DNA from: QHCE01 sp041743105
Lineage (GTDB): Bacteria; Actinomycetota; Actinomycetes; Mycobacteriales; QHCE01
Direction of reading: 5' to 3'
Assembly (NCBI GenBank): GCA_041743105.1
Contig: JBGTNI010000087.1
Coordinates: 1-38,648, forward strand
DNA length: 38,648 nt
Position 1 is the first letter of the stretch; the number at the start of each line of letters is the position of its first letter. The notes beneath the pieces were generated by a model, which made no database searches, had not been told where the DNA came from, and was given only the letters and a program-made list of their open reading frames with translations. Positions 31,619 to 38,648 of the stretch are shown here, in pieces. The position numbers were made by a program, and so were the translations under genes.

Positions 31619-31975
31619 CTAAGAACTTCCGCTGGCGGCAGGGGCTTTCGCGGTCGTAGGAGTAGCGCTCTTGTCTGTCGGGGTCTTTGTCTCTTTGGCA
31701 GTGGTGTCCTTCGCGTCGGCCCCTTTGGTTGTGGTGTCTTTATCGCCACTCTTAGGCTGCTGGCTACCGTTTGCGTCATGGGAGCTTTTCCCTGCGGTGT
31801 CCCGGGAGTCGTTGCGGTAGAAACCCGAACCCTTAAACACCACTCCTACGGAGCTGAATACCTTACGTAGCGAGCCGGAGCACTCGGTGCAGTCACGAAG
31901 CGAGGCCTCGTTAAAAGACTGCACCGCCTCAAGCTGATGGGCACAACGCGTGCAGACGTACTGATATGTGGGCAC
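31619..31975 (-). CDS. FmdB-family zinc-ribbon protein
   Basis: This 118-residue protein starts at GTG 31975 (PTYQYVCTRCAH), with GGAGGGG just upstream. The N-terminal zinc ribbon has Cys8/Cys11 and Cys29/Cys32, in the spacing of the FmdB putative regulatory family, followed by the conserved FKGSGFYRND end of that domain (about 53-62). The remainder is a long Lys/Thr/Asp-rich low-complexity tail ending in Ala/Pro/Ser. Its role is unknown; relatives lie next to folate and division genes in mycobacteria, as here. It precedes no coupled gene on the same strand. Confidence 0.85.
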   Translation of the reverse strand: MPTYQYVCTRCAHQLEAVQSFNEASLRDCTECSGSLRKVFSSVGVVFKGSGFYRNDSRDTAGKSSHDANGSQQPKSGDKDTTTKGADAKDTTAKETKTPTDKSATPTTAKAPAASGSS

Positions 31976-32095
31976 AGCCCCTCCACGTGTCATTGCTGAA
32001 AACGAGACGGCGGCTTAGCGCAGCCGTGGGTTGCTCACGTAGTAACGGTCTGCTCAATGCAATACCGTTAGCACTCGTGACCAGACAGTGCCAGT

Positions 32096-32731
32096 TTACT
32101 GCATGCGATGCAGGCTCGACGGCGTGATGACCGTGCTCATTGGCACATCGTGCGCATGGTGGGGTATCTCGTCGAGGAGTTCGTGGTCATAGATGACTGC
32201 AACCGTAGTGGCGTGGCTTCGCGTAAGCGACCGGTCATAGCAGCCTGCGCCGCGGCCTAGCCGACGTCCGAGGCGGTCCGCCGCCAGCGAGGGCACCAAC
32301 ACCAGGTCTGCGCGGCCGATCTGGTCGAGCCCAAGCCTTGGACCGCTGGGTTCCCACAGTCCTCGTTGCGACGCTGCAAGTGCGTCAACGCTGTGATAGT
32401 CGGCCCAATCAAGCTCATTGTCATCGCGCCAGATCGGGAGCAGGATTCTCGGCTCGACCTGACCTGCTTGTACCGCGGCACCGCGTAACAGCTCAGGCAG
32501 AATCAACAGACCGGGGCCCGACGCTTGCTCACCACTGTGGTGGGCAAGCGGCTCGGTTCCCACCGGTACGTAGGCAGCGATGATCGCCGGGCGCAACTGC
32601 GCCACAATGTCGCGGATGTGCTGCCGGAGCCCGTGATGCGCCCGGTTACGATTCGACTCCGTCATCGCCCAGCGGGCAGCTAGGAGTTCACGGCGAAGCG
32701 CACGCTTACGCGTGGCGCTATCGGTGCTCAC
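32096..32731 (-). CDS. 5-formyltetrahydrofolate cyclo-ligase
   Basis: The enzyme converts 5-formyltetrahydrofolate to 5,10-methenyltetrahydrofolate with ATP. The 211-residue protein shows the family order: N-terminal RALRRELLAARWAM, the strand IIAAYVPVGTEP, the LLPIWRDDNELDWADYH block, GLWEPSGPRLG, and the ATP and substrate loop LVPSLAADRLGRRLGRGAGCYDRSL (two parts). The end HDVPMSTVITP is typical. It is divergent from galU with 125 bases between starts, the arrangement seen in mycobacteria. Confidence 0.93.
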   Translation of the reverse strand: MSTDSATRKRALRRELLAARWAMTESNRNRAHHGLRQHIRDIVAQLRPAIIAAYVPVGTEPLAHHSGEQASGPGLLILPELLRGAAVQAGQVEPRILLPIWRDDNELDWADYHSVDALAASQRGLWEPSGPRLGLDQIGRADLVLVPSLAADRLGRRLGRGAGCYDRSLTRSHATTVAVIYDHELLDEIPHHAHDVPMSTVITPSSLHRMQ

Positions 32732-32856
32732 CGGCTCGTCTCCGTCCTGATCGGCATACCACGCATCTTCGCAATATGTCGGATTGTGGTCTCGTCGGTG
32801 GGCCAGAACACTGGGTAGTCGCGGGGTCGAAGCCGCCGACCAGCTAACCTCCGGGC

Positions 32857-33765
32857 ATGGCAGAAACTCCTCGTTCCACCTCCATCACCAAGGTCGTCAT
32901 CCCGGTTGCGGGGCTGGGCACGCGCTTCCTGCCCGCCACCAAGACCATCCCCAAGGTGCTGCTGCCAGTCGTCGACCGGCCCGCCTTGGAGTACATCGTC
33001 GAAGAGGCCTCACGTGCCGGTCTGGACGACGTGCTGTTGGTGATTGGCCGGGGACAGGACTCGGTGCTCGACCACTTCGACCGGCGACCGGAGCTGGAGA
33101 GTGCGCTGGAAGCCAAGGGGGACAAGGCGCGGTTGGACGCGGTGCGCCACTCCGCCGATCTCGCCACTATGCACGCCGCCCGGCAAGACGAGCCGCGCGG
33201 TCTCGGGCACGCTGTGCTGTGCGCGGAGCGCCACGTCGGCAACGAATCGTTCGCGGTGCAGCTCGGCGACGACATGATCGACCCGCGCGACCCGCTGTTG
33301 CCGGCCATGCTGGACGTGCAGCATCGCCATGGCGGGGTTGTGCTGGGCCTGGTCGAAGTGCCGAACGAGCAGATCAACAGGTACGGCTGTGTAGCAGCCC
33401 GACCCACTGGCGACGCCTTCGACGGATACATCGCGGTCGCCATCAGCGACTTGGTAGAAAAACCTTCCCCGGAGCAGGCGCCGAGCAACTTGGCAATCAT
33501 CGGTCGCTACGTGCTCCCACCGGAGATCTTTGCGGCGATCCGCGCCACCGCGCCCGGAGCGAACGATGAGATTCAACTCACCGATGCCATCGCTGGGTTG
33601 CTGCGCGGTGGCATGCCGGTGCACGGTGTGGTGTTCACCGGCCGCCGGTACGACACCGGCGACCGGGGTGACTACCTCAAGGCCGTGGTGCAGCTCGCCG
33701 TAGAACGCGCCGACCTGGGTCCGGAGTTTCTTGCATGGCTAAAGGAGTTTGTGCGCGCACAATAG
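32857..33765 (+). CDS. galU: UTP-glucose-1-phosphate uridylyltransferase
   Basis: GalU makes UDP-glucose, the donor for trehalose, glycogen and cell-envelope sugars. The 302-residue protein starts at ATG 32857. Right after a short leader is the nucleotide loop GLGTRFLPATKTIPK (about 19-33), followed by LLPVVDRPALEYIVEEA. The catalytic region has LGDDMID and GLGHAVLCAE; NRYGCVAARPTGD and VEKPSPEQAPSN carry sugar-binding residues. The end GRRYDTGDRGDYLKA is the family hallmark. It is followed by the MoeA-like gene on the same strand after 36 bases. Confidence 0.95.
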   Translation: MAETPRSTSITKVVIPVAGLGTRFLPATKTIPKVLLPVVDRPALEYIVEEASRAGLDDVLLVIGRGQDSVLDHFDRRPELESALEAKGDKARLDAVRHSADLATMHAARQDEPRGLGHAVLCAERHVGNESFAVQLGDDMIDPRDPLLPAMLDVQHRHGGVVLGLVEVPNEQINRYGCVAARPTGDAFDGYIAVAISDLVEKPSPEQAPSNLAIIGRYVLPPEIFAAIRATAPGANDEIQLTDAIAGLLRGGMPVHGVVFTGRRYDTGDRGDYLKAVVQLAVERADLGPEFLAWLKEFVRAQ

Positions 33766-33801
33766 GGACCGGCCGACCTTTAAAATCTTGGAGTCGCGAG
33801 C

Positions 33802-35013
33802 ATGGCGGTAAGCACGCAATCCAGCCTCGCAGAATATCTGTCTGGAGTGCTCGGTGGCGTGGCTCCGCTTCGCCCATTTCAGCTGCCTTTACTGGATGCC
33901 GTTGACAGTGTGCTAGCCGCTGATCTGACCGCGCCGACACCTCTTCCGGTGTATGACTCGGCGACTATCTCCGGCTATGCGGTGTCGTCCGAAGAGATCG
34001 CTAGCGCTACCGCGCATCGGCCGGCGCTGCTATCGGTGATAGGTGAGATCGGGATCGATTCGTGGCATCCGGTGCGACTCCCGATGCGGGGCTGTTTTGT
34101 CATCACCGCTGGGGCACCGTTGCCCGCCGGTGCCGATTCGGTGATCCCCGCAGGTTGGACAGACCGAGGCATTGTGACGCTCAAGGTGCACCAGCCGAGC
34201 GCACCGGAGTGCAACGTGGTTCGAGCCGGTACCGAATGCACAGCGGGCGACCTGCTTGCCGAAAAAGGAAATCCGGTCACCCCAGCGCTGATCGGCCAGC
34301 TCGCACTCGCCGGGTTCGCCACGGTTCCGGCCCGACCCAGACCCCGAGTCATCACGCTGGGCATCGGTGACGAATTGGCCGATGCGGGCGTGTCCAGTAC
34401 ACCCGGTCGGGTTGTCGATGCCTCTTCGTATGTGCTTACTGCGGCAGCCCGGCAGAGCTTCGCGCAGGCTTTCCGCCTCGACACCATTGGCGAGGATCCG
34501 CAGCGATTGAAGAGCGCGCTCGATGACAATGCGATGCGGGCAGATCTGTTGCTGCTGACAGGCCTTCAACTTGCCGACACGATCGCACCGGTCTTTCCCG
34601 AAGTGGAGTTCCGTAACCTCCCGGTTTCACCAGGCGGCGTGGTCGGTTTCGGACGCGTCGGCGGCGAGCAGACTCCGGTGGTCTGCTTGCCCGGAGACGC
34701 CGGGGCGGCGTATGTAGGTTTTGAGCTTCTAGCCAGGCCGATCCTGCGGCGGTTGTCGGCACTCGACCCGGTGTTTCGGACGTCGGTGCGGGCCACTCTC
34801 ACCGAGCCTGTCACCTCAGAGCATGGCGTTCGTGAGTTCCGTCCCGCCGTGCTGCGAGCACGCCGCGGTGGCGGTTACACCGTGACGCCCCGCCAAGGTG
34901 GTAAGCAGCTGCTCCGGGGGCTTGCCGTATCTAATGGTTTGATGGTGCTGGGTGACAGCACGACGGTGGCACCGGCAGGCACTGTGGTGGACGTATTGCA
35001 GCTGGGCAGGTGA
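33802..35013 (+). CDS. glp: MoeA-like gephyrin-related protein, probable division factor Glp
   Basis: This 403-residue protein has the MoeA/gephyrin-E domain order: N-terminal domain (1-45), the central domain with GAPLPAGADSV (104-114), the MPT-binding domain, and a C-terminal beta-barrel. Residues needed for molybdenum insertion are altered. The 'MDGYA' motif reads ISGYA (Ser57 where Asp is expected), the 'TTGGVS' block is lost (LLTGLQLAD, 252-259), and PGNP reads PGDA (298-301). The neighbours rimJ and the SepX/GlpR-type membrane protein are those of corynebacterial Glp, a MoeA homologue that binds SepF and the membrane receptor GlpR during division. I therefore favour a division role. Low-level molybdotransferase activity cannot be excluded. 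ATG 33802 has GGAGT upstream. Confidence 0.75.
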   Translation: MAVSTQSSLAEYLSGVLGGVAPLRPFQLPLLDAVDSVLAADLTAPTPLPVYDSATISGYAVSSEEIASATAHRPALLSVIGEIGIDSWHPVRLPMRGCFVITAGAPLPAGADSVIPAGWTDRGIVTLKVHQPSAPECNVVRAGTECTAGDLLAEKGNPVTPALIGQLALAGFATVPARPRPRVITLGIGDELADAGVSSTPGRVVDASSYVLTAAARQSFAQAFRLDTIGEDPQRLKSALDDNAMRADLLLLTGLQLADTIAPVFPEVEFRNLPVSPGGVVGFGRVGGEQTPVVCLPGDAGAAYVGFELLARPILRRLSALDPVFRTSVRATLTEPVTSEHGVREFRPAVLRARRGGGYTVTPRQGGKQLLRGLAVSNGLMVLGDSTTVAPAGTVVDVLQLGR

Positions 35014-35016
35014 GCC

Positions 35017-35631
35017 GTGCGAGCACTGTCAGGTTGGCCCGCCACGCTGACTGAGGGTGACGTTACGTTACGGCCGCATCGGCGCAGCGACTTTGCCGCC
35101 TGGCGGGAAGTTCGGCTGGCGAATCGACGCTGGTTGTCCCCTTGGGAAGCTACAGCCGCGACACCGTGGGAGCAGCGACACGAGCGCCAGGACTTTCGCG
35201 ACATGCTGCGGTCGCAGCGCGCCGCGCTCCGGCTTGGTCAGGCGATGTCGTTCGCTATTTGCTACCGAAACGCGTTCGCTGGTCAGTTGACGGTCGGCAA
35301 CATTGTGCGGGGCGCGTTCCACTCCGCAAGCATTGGTTACTGGATCGATGGGCGGCTGGCCGGCCGGGACATTATGCCGACCGCCCTGGCCATGGCCTGT
35401 GATTTTTGTTTTTTCGCCGCCGGTTTGCACCGTATTGAGGTCAACATTCGGCCCGAGAACGCAGCGAGTCGCCGTGTGGTGGAGAAGCTGGAGTTCCGGT
35501 ACGAAGGCTTCCATCCCCGTTTTCTCCACATCGACGGCGATTGGCGCGATCACGTGGGGTTTGCGCTCACCGCCGAAGACGTTGCGCCGGAGGGCTTGCT
35601 GGCACGGTGGCGGGATCACCGGCGGGCGTGA
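35017..35631 (+). CDS. rimJ: RimJ/RimL-type GNAT acetyltransferase
   Basis: This 204-residue GNAT enzyme acetylates protein N-termini in the RimJ group (ribosomal protein S5 in E. coli). The order is typical: GDVTLRPHRRSDFAAW, the strand AFAGQLTVGNI, the SIGYWIDGRLAGRDIMPTAL core, and the acetyl-CoA site in GLHRIEVNIRPENAASRRVVEKLEF (two parts). GTG 35017 follows the upstream stop by three bases, so it is co-transcribed. The gene order is the same as in mycobacteria (Rv0993-Rv0996). Confidence 0.9.
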   Translation: MRALSGWPATLTEGDVTLRPHRRSDFAAWREVRLANRRWLSPWEATAATPWEQRHERQDFRDMLRSQRAALRLGQAMSFAICYRNAFAGQLTVGNIVRGAFHSASIGYWIDGRLAGRDIMPTALAMACDFCFFAAGLHRIEVNIRPENAASRRVVEKLEFRYEGFHPRFLHIDGDWRDHVGFALTAEDVAPEGLLARWRDHRRA

Positions 35632-35739
35632 GCCGGACCACCATGGGGTCTCGGCGTGGCAGCCGCACCGCCGCCGGATGCGACCGTAGGGTCAGGTCGT
35701 GCCACACGCGATCGAGTGGCGCGTCGGGAGGGAGCCGCC

Positions 35740-36285
35740 ATGCCGTCCGGTGTGCCGTCGGCCATCCTATTCGCGATTTTGATCGGTGCGGCGCTGCTGG
35801 TGTTACTTCCTGCCCTGATCTCGGGGTCTGGGGCGGAGTCGAAAGCTCGCGCAGAGCAAGAGCTGGCCGAATCTCCGATGCGGGTGCTAGATCGTGGTAA
35901 GAAAGCCTCGGTTGCGTCCGACCCCACCTCAGCCGATGATGCGGTGGAGTCCGCCGCCGAACCTGGCACCGCCAGAACCGATGTCACACAGCAGCGGCGC
36001 GCCCTGGAATTCGTGGAGAAGTTGGCACGCAACACCACGCTGGACGCGGTAGTACAGCGTGAGGTCGTGGCGTGGCTGGCCACCCCGGCCAAGCGGCGGA
36101 GCACTCCATCGGCGTGGGTGACTGGGGTACTGGCGGCCGCGGATAAGGAGCCCTATCGCTCCGGCGATGCATGGTTGGTACGGGGCGTCACCCGGCAGCG
36201 GCCCCGACTAGCAGCGGCTCCGCAGCCGCCCGTACGCGACGCCGCCGCTCCGCCGAACTCCATCCAGCGGCGGCGGGCGGCGTAA
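35740..36285 (+). CDS. glpR: Membrane protein SepX/GlpR, cell-division receptor
   Basis: This 181-residue protein has an N-terminal membrane helix (SAILFAILIGAALLVLLPAL, about 6-25), followed by a long polar, mostly disordered region. A central helical block (ALEFVEKLARNTTLDAVVQREVVAW) recurs in SepX/GlpR relatives. In Streptomyces SepX helps stabilise division sites. In Corynebacterium GlpR binds the MoeA-like Glp. ATG 35740 is chosen because GGGAGGGAG precedes it. An earlier in-frame start (35656) adds a basic leader. It is the last gene of the galU-glp-rimJ-glpR block, 108 bases after rimJ. Confidence 0.8.
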   Translation: MPSGVPSAILFAILIGAALLVLLPALISGSGAESKARAEQELAESPMRVLDRGKKASVASDPTSADDAVESAAEPGTARTDVTQQRRALEFVEKLARNTTLDAVVQREVVAWLATPAKRRSTPSAWVTGVLAAADKEPYRSGDAWLVRGVTRQRPRLAAAPQPPVRDAAAPPNSIQRRRAA

Positions 36286-36348
36286 GAGCGCGGCAGCCGC
36301 GCAGGCGCGATGATGGTGTCACCGCACCTGCTAGGCTTCGCCTCGGTT

Positions 36349-36422
36349 GGGGCTGTGGCGCAGTCTGGTAGCGCACCTCGTTCGCATCGAGGGGGTCAGG
36401 GGTTCGAATCCCCTCAGCTCCA
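36349..36422 (+). tRNA. tRNA-Ala (anticodon CGC)
   Basis: GGGGCTG pairs with CAGCTCC in the acceptor, including the G3-U70 wobble that marks alanine tRNAs. The anticodon stem CCTCG/CGAGG holds loop TTCGCAT, giving anticodon CGC for GCG codons. The T-arm AGGGG-TTCGAAT-CCCCT is perfect. CCA is not encoded. It lies 63 bases after glpR, and an AT-richer region begins right after it. Confidence 0.96.
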
Positions 36423-36521
36423 CTACGGCAGTCTTACTAGAACTCTGACCCGCAAAGGCAGTACGCAGCAAGTCCGTGAGGGAACTATCCCAGACGCTCT
36501 CTATGAGAAGGGTGTATTTTT

Positions 36522-36552
36522 GAGGGTCGGGGGTCGGTTCCCCTCGTCTCCA
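36522..36552 (+). repeat. Degenerate copy of the tRNA-Ala 3' end, possible attachment site
   Basis: GAGGGTCGGGGGTCGGTTCC / CCTCGTCTCCA resembles positions 36391-36422 of the tRNA (variable loop, T-arm and acceptor end), with several changes. The shared end CTCCA is exact. Integrated islands leave such copies of the tRNA 3' end at their distal or remnant boundary. The 99 bases between the tRNA and this copy contain no gene that I can see. Confidence 0.45.
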
Positions 36553-36633
36553 ATACTTACCAATATAGCTTTTTGGGATCAAATGAGACAACAAAGTATA
36601 TTGTCGTCGCTTGAGGTTTGACCCTATTGGTTG

Positions 36634-37176
36634 TCAATCGGGGTTGACCGGCAGCCCACTGAAAATGGTGGTCAAGCGGCCCTCGTCAAAGAGCTTCCCG
36701 AGTTTGACCGGTGCGAATACTCGTCCATTCACACACACATGCACGCCAGGAGGAAGCACCTCGAGCTGTGCATAGGCAAAACCGAGGTTGAATCCGCCAT
36801 TTGACATCGTTACGCCTTCGAGTGGAATTGTGGAGCTGGTCAAGATCACGATCTTTTCTGTCGAACCAAGCTGGGTTTCGAGGTATCGAGCGCTGTCGGG
36901 AAGGGTATACGTGCCGTGGGTAACGATGAACTTTCGGGCATCACTGTTCTTGATTACCTCCACGATTTCTTGACGATCTTGCTCCGTTAATCGTCGGCTG
37001 CCTTTCATACAGACTTGGGTGAACTGCACGCGACGGTCGAGCTTTACGCGCGCGATGTATTGCGGAATCACGGACTTTTCCCAAGGTTCGACCGTGTCGA
37101 AATCTCCGTTGTAGGAAGAGTCAATCGTGCCGCCGGTCATGACGAAGTGAACCTCGTCGTTCATGGAGCTGCTCAT
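36634..37176 (-). CDS. Asparaginase-like single-domain protein with altered active site
   Basis: This 180-residue protein is equivalent to only the N-terminal domain of L-asparaginases. TGGTI (14-18) holds the nucleophilic Thr17. The second motif, normally HGTDT, reads HGTYT (87-91), so the substrate-binding Asp is Tyr90. The usual LTGAM(K/R) segment reads LTSSTIP. The later LPPGVHVCVNGRVF (141-154) is exactly the end of the single-domain family. The fold should therefore be intact, but asparagine hydrolysis is doubtful; it may bind a different amide or amino-acid ligand. ATG 37176 overlaps the stop of the ACT-domain gene by four bases, so the pair is co-translated. The codon composition is clearly more AT-rich than in the core genes. 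Confidence 0.75.
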   Translation of the reverse strand: MSSSMNDEVHFVMTGGTIDSSYNGDFDTVEPWEKSVIPQYIARVKLDRRVQFTQVCMKGSRRLTEQDRQEIVEVIKNSDARKFIVTHGTYTLPDSARYLETQLGSTEKIVILTSSTIPLEGVTMSNGGFNLGFAYAQLEVLPPGVHVCVNGRVFAPVKLGKLFDEGRLTTIFSGLPVNPD

Positions 37177-37829
37177 GGTCGCTGCAGGGCGGAACGGAGG
37201 GTGGCGATGGCACGGTCGGCATCTGCGTCGTGGACGATCATTGTGACCTCCCGTGCCGTGGAAATGACGTCGACCGCGTTGACACCTTCCCAGGCAAGGA
37301 TTTGTAGTGGTAGATGAAGCATGTTTGCTTCGCTCGTTTCCGATTGATTAAGTCGTTCGAGGCTGATCGCTATGAGACGATCAGCCGTTCGGGTAACTCG
37401 TTCGTTGGCCATCCAGGATTCTACGACGTCTCTAAAGCCGACATTCATGACGATCGACGTCTCGTAAGCACCGCGTGTGAAGACGAGGAAAGACGACTGT
37501 TCATTGCGAGAGCGCGACAAGATCTCAGAGAGAATAGGCAGAAGACGTTCTGAATTCGCTACCGTCAGCTGGAAGAGATCGGCACGTAGTGACAGGTTTC
37601 CCAGGTGTTGATGAGCATAAAGATTCCCGACGGTGCCGAGACTGTCGCTGTAACGTTTCAAAGCCATCAGAACCGCGGGTTCACTAACCTCCTTCTTTAA
37701 GTCTTTCGCGATACCGGGCTGTAGTTCTCTAGCGAGAGCCGACATGTTCACGAGGCCTCTGGCCAACGCATCCCGAAGATACGGCGAATAACCGATTCGC
37801 TCCTCGATTCGGTCTTTGATGGTGCGCAT
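37173..37829 (-). CDS. Helix-rich N-terminal region plus ACT-like domain, unknown function
   Basis: In this 218-residue protein, residues 1-65 (RIGYSPYLRDALARGLVN, MSALARELQPGIAK, VLMALKRYSD) form a small helical region like the DNA-binding-type module of archaeal and bacterial ACT-domain regulators of unknown function. Residues about 155-215 (PLQILAWEGVNAVDVISTAR, EVTMIVHDADADRAIATLRSAL) match the amino-acid-binding ACT fold of aspartate kinases. The linker may hold another ACT-like fold. A ligand-sensing regulator is a reasonable inference. No ribosome-binding site is seen; TATAAA ends eight bases before ATG 37829, so the mRNA is probably leaderless. It is coupled to the asparaginase-like gene. 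Confidence 0.65.
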   Translation of the reverse strand: MRTIKDRIEERIGYSPYLRDALARGLVNMSALARELQPGIAKDLKKEVSEPAVLMALKRYSDSLGTVGNLYAHQHLGNLSLRADLFQLTVANSERLLPILSEILSRSRNEQSSFLVFTRGAYETSIVMNVGFRDVVESWMANERVTRTADRLIAISLERLNQSETSEANMLHLPLQILAWEGVNAVDVISTAREVTMIVHDADADRAIATLRSALQRP

Positions 37830-37837
37830 GCGTTAAC

Positions 37838-37843
37838 TTTATA
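37838..37843 (-). promoter_or_regulatory. -10 hexamer of the ACT/asparaginase-like operon
   Basis: TATAAA on the minus strand lies eight bases before the start codon of the ACT-domain gene, suiting a leaderless transcript. The surrounding GTTAACTTTATAAC is partly symmetrical, so the same stretch (TATAAC on the plus strand, 37840-37845) could also serve the divergent GNAT gene. Confidence 0.5.
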
Positions 37844-37916
37844 ACAGAATCAGGGAAATTTGAACCGTTTCTTGATTTTCTTTGAATATTGGAAGCCAAT
37901 CCGTACCTTGACGGAC

Positions 37917-38480
37917 ATGCTGCCTCCGCTCGTCACCGCGTCAATCGGGTTGGTTGAGAACCCGAGAACCAACCGTGGGATCGCCGCGCAGATCGAAGAT
38001 CTACTCGTTGAAGTCGATAATGAATTCGTCCCGCCGCTTTCTTGGCGAGACAGCGCAACCGTAAGAGATTCTGCTGTTGTCATCGACGGTGTCAGGCCTG
38101 ACTGGTATGTGCGTCAAGCACTCGCTCGACCGTGCCTCGTTGCATTTCAGGAAAACGAATTTGCGGGCTTCATGAGTTTCCTTCCGCAACATGATGAGCC
38201 GAATCTCGATTGCAATAATCTATCGACCTATGTCGTCACGGTAGCAACGCACCGTCGATTTCGGCGTCAGGGCGTGGCAAGAACGCTTTACCGCGCCGCC
38301 TTTGCGTTACCTGCCGAATTCGCTTCACCCTTTATAACGACTCGCACCTGGAGCGCGAATGTTGTCCATATTGGACTGCTCGAAAGACTGGATTTTCACG
38401 AAGTGAAGCGATTGAAAGACGATCGTGGCGTGGGAATCGACACCGTGTACTACGCCCGTGCTCTTGACGTTGCCGACTAG
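37917..38480 (+). CDS. GNAT-family acetyltransferase
   Basis: This protein of about 187 residues is a GNAT N-acyltransferase. Acetyl-CoA motif A is clear: TYVVTVATHRRFRRQGVARTLYRAAF (two parts), with the Arg-rich pyrophosphate loop RRQGVA. The preceding strand FAGFMSFLPQ and the C-terminal TRTWSANVVHIGLLERLDFHE complete the fold. I use ATG 37917. A TTG at 37860 with an AGGG just upstream would add 19 residues and is a fair alternative. It is divergent from the ACT and asparaginase-like pair and shares its AT-rich promoter region. Acetylation of an amino-acid-like compound or peptide is possible, but no substrate can be read. Confidence 0.75.
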   Translation: MLPPLVTASIGLVENPRTNRGIAAQIEDLLVEVDNEFVPPLSWRDSATVRDSAVVIDGVRPDWYVRQALARPCLVAFQENEFAGFMSFLPQHDEPNLDCNNLSTYVVTVATHRRFRRQGVARTLYRAAFALPAEFASPFITTRTWSANVVHIGLLERLDFHEVKRLKDDRGVGIDTVYYARALDVAD

Positions 38481-38515
38481 CGAAGATCGGCTTGCCACCG
38501 GCGATCACCTTGGTG

Positions 38516-38648
38516 TCAAGTCGTGGTAGCAACGTTGTCGGTTAGTTGTTTCATGAATACTTCTCGTGGGGTGAGGTATCCGAGTGTGTGGCGTGGGCGT
38601 TCGTTGAGTTCTTCGGCGATCGTGGTCAGGTAGGGCTGGTGGTTGGGG
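38516..38648 (-). CDS. IS30-family transposase, C-terminal part
   Basis: On the minus strand the frame reads TTIAEELNERPRHTLGYLT, then PREVFMKQLTDN, and ends with TGA at 38516. The 'LN-RPR-TLGY-TP-EVF' end is the hallmark of IS30-family transposases. The rest lies beyond the window. It marks the right flank of the AT-richer island. Confidence 0.9.
   Translation of the reverse strand, partial: PNHQPYLTTIAEELNERPRHTLGYLTPREVFMKQLTDNVATTT

Noticed and set aside
36310..36621. Plus-strand frame across tRNA-Ala
   Set aside because: It runs through the tRNA gene and the degenerate repeat with no start signal; chance opening.
1..38648. CRISPR array
   Set aside because: No set of regularly spaced direct repeats seen anywhere in the window.

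Overview
The window is chromosomal DNA from a high-GC actinobacterium. The order 5-formyltetrahydrofolate cyclo-ligase, galU, moeA-like (glp), rimJ, sepX/glpR, together with sepH, serC and citA-type citrate synthase, points to the order Mycobacteriales (Corynebacteriales in older usage). I cannot name the genus from the sequence alone.

Layout. Positions 1-5767 hold a run of plus-strand genes, mostly unrecognised: a membrane protein with four internal repeats, three hypothetical proteins, a hotdog thioesterase-like protein and a small membrane protein. Positions 5827-17262 are ordinary core genome: sepH, a 54-residue protein, serC, citA, pdxH, an aldose 1-epimerase-like gene, a MazEF-type toxin-antitoxin pair, a second hotdog protein, a solute-binding lipoprotein, dps, a DivIVA-domain coiled-coil protein and metX. 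The metX leader can fold into a compact two-level stem and a hairpin that hides the ribosome-binding site. It is the best candidate here for an undescribed cis-regulatory RNA.

Positions 17405-30003 are accessory DNA: an AT-rich spacer, an APH-fold kinase-like gene, DUF2277, a complete type I restriction-modification operon (hsdM-hsdS-hsdR, with an extra AlbA_2-like domain on HsdR), a decayed IS256-family element, a probable serine-recombinase remnant, a secreted papain-like-fold candidate, and an IS3-family element with perfect 21-bp ends nested in the remnant of another IS. This block stops just short of a tRNA-Arg(CCU) gene.

Positions 30007-36422 return to core genes: a DUF574-type methyltransferase, a small Rv0909-like protein, an fmdB-like zinc ribbon, the folate cyclo-ligase, galU, a MoeA-like protein that lacks several molybdotransferase residues, rimJ, sepX/glpR and tRNA-Ala(CGC). 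The MoeA-like protein and the SepX/GlpR protein probably form the Glp-GlpR pair of corynebacterial cell division, and SepH is a further FtsZ-linked factor in the window.

Beyond tRNA-Ala the base composition becomes visibly more AT-rich. A degenerate copy of the tRNA 3' end is followed by a short cassette: an asparaginase-like single-domain protein with an altered HGTDT motif, a translationally coupled HTH/ACT-domain protein, and a divergent GNAT acetyltransferase. The window ends in the 3' part of an IS30-family transposase. This looks like an integrated island and is the best candidate for an undescribed gene system.
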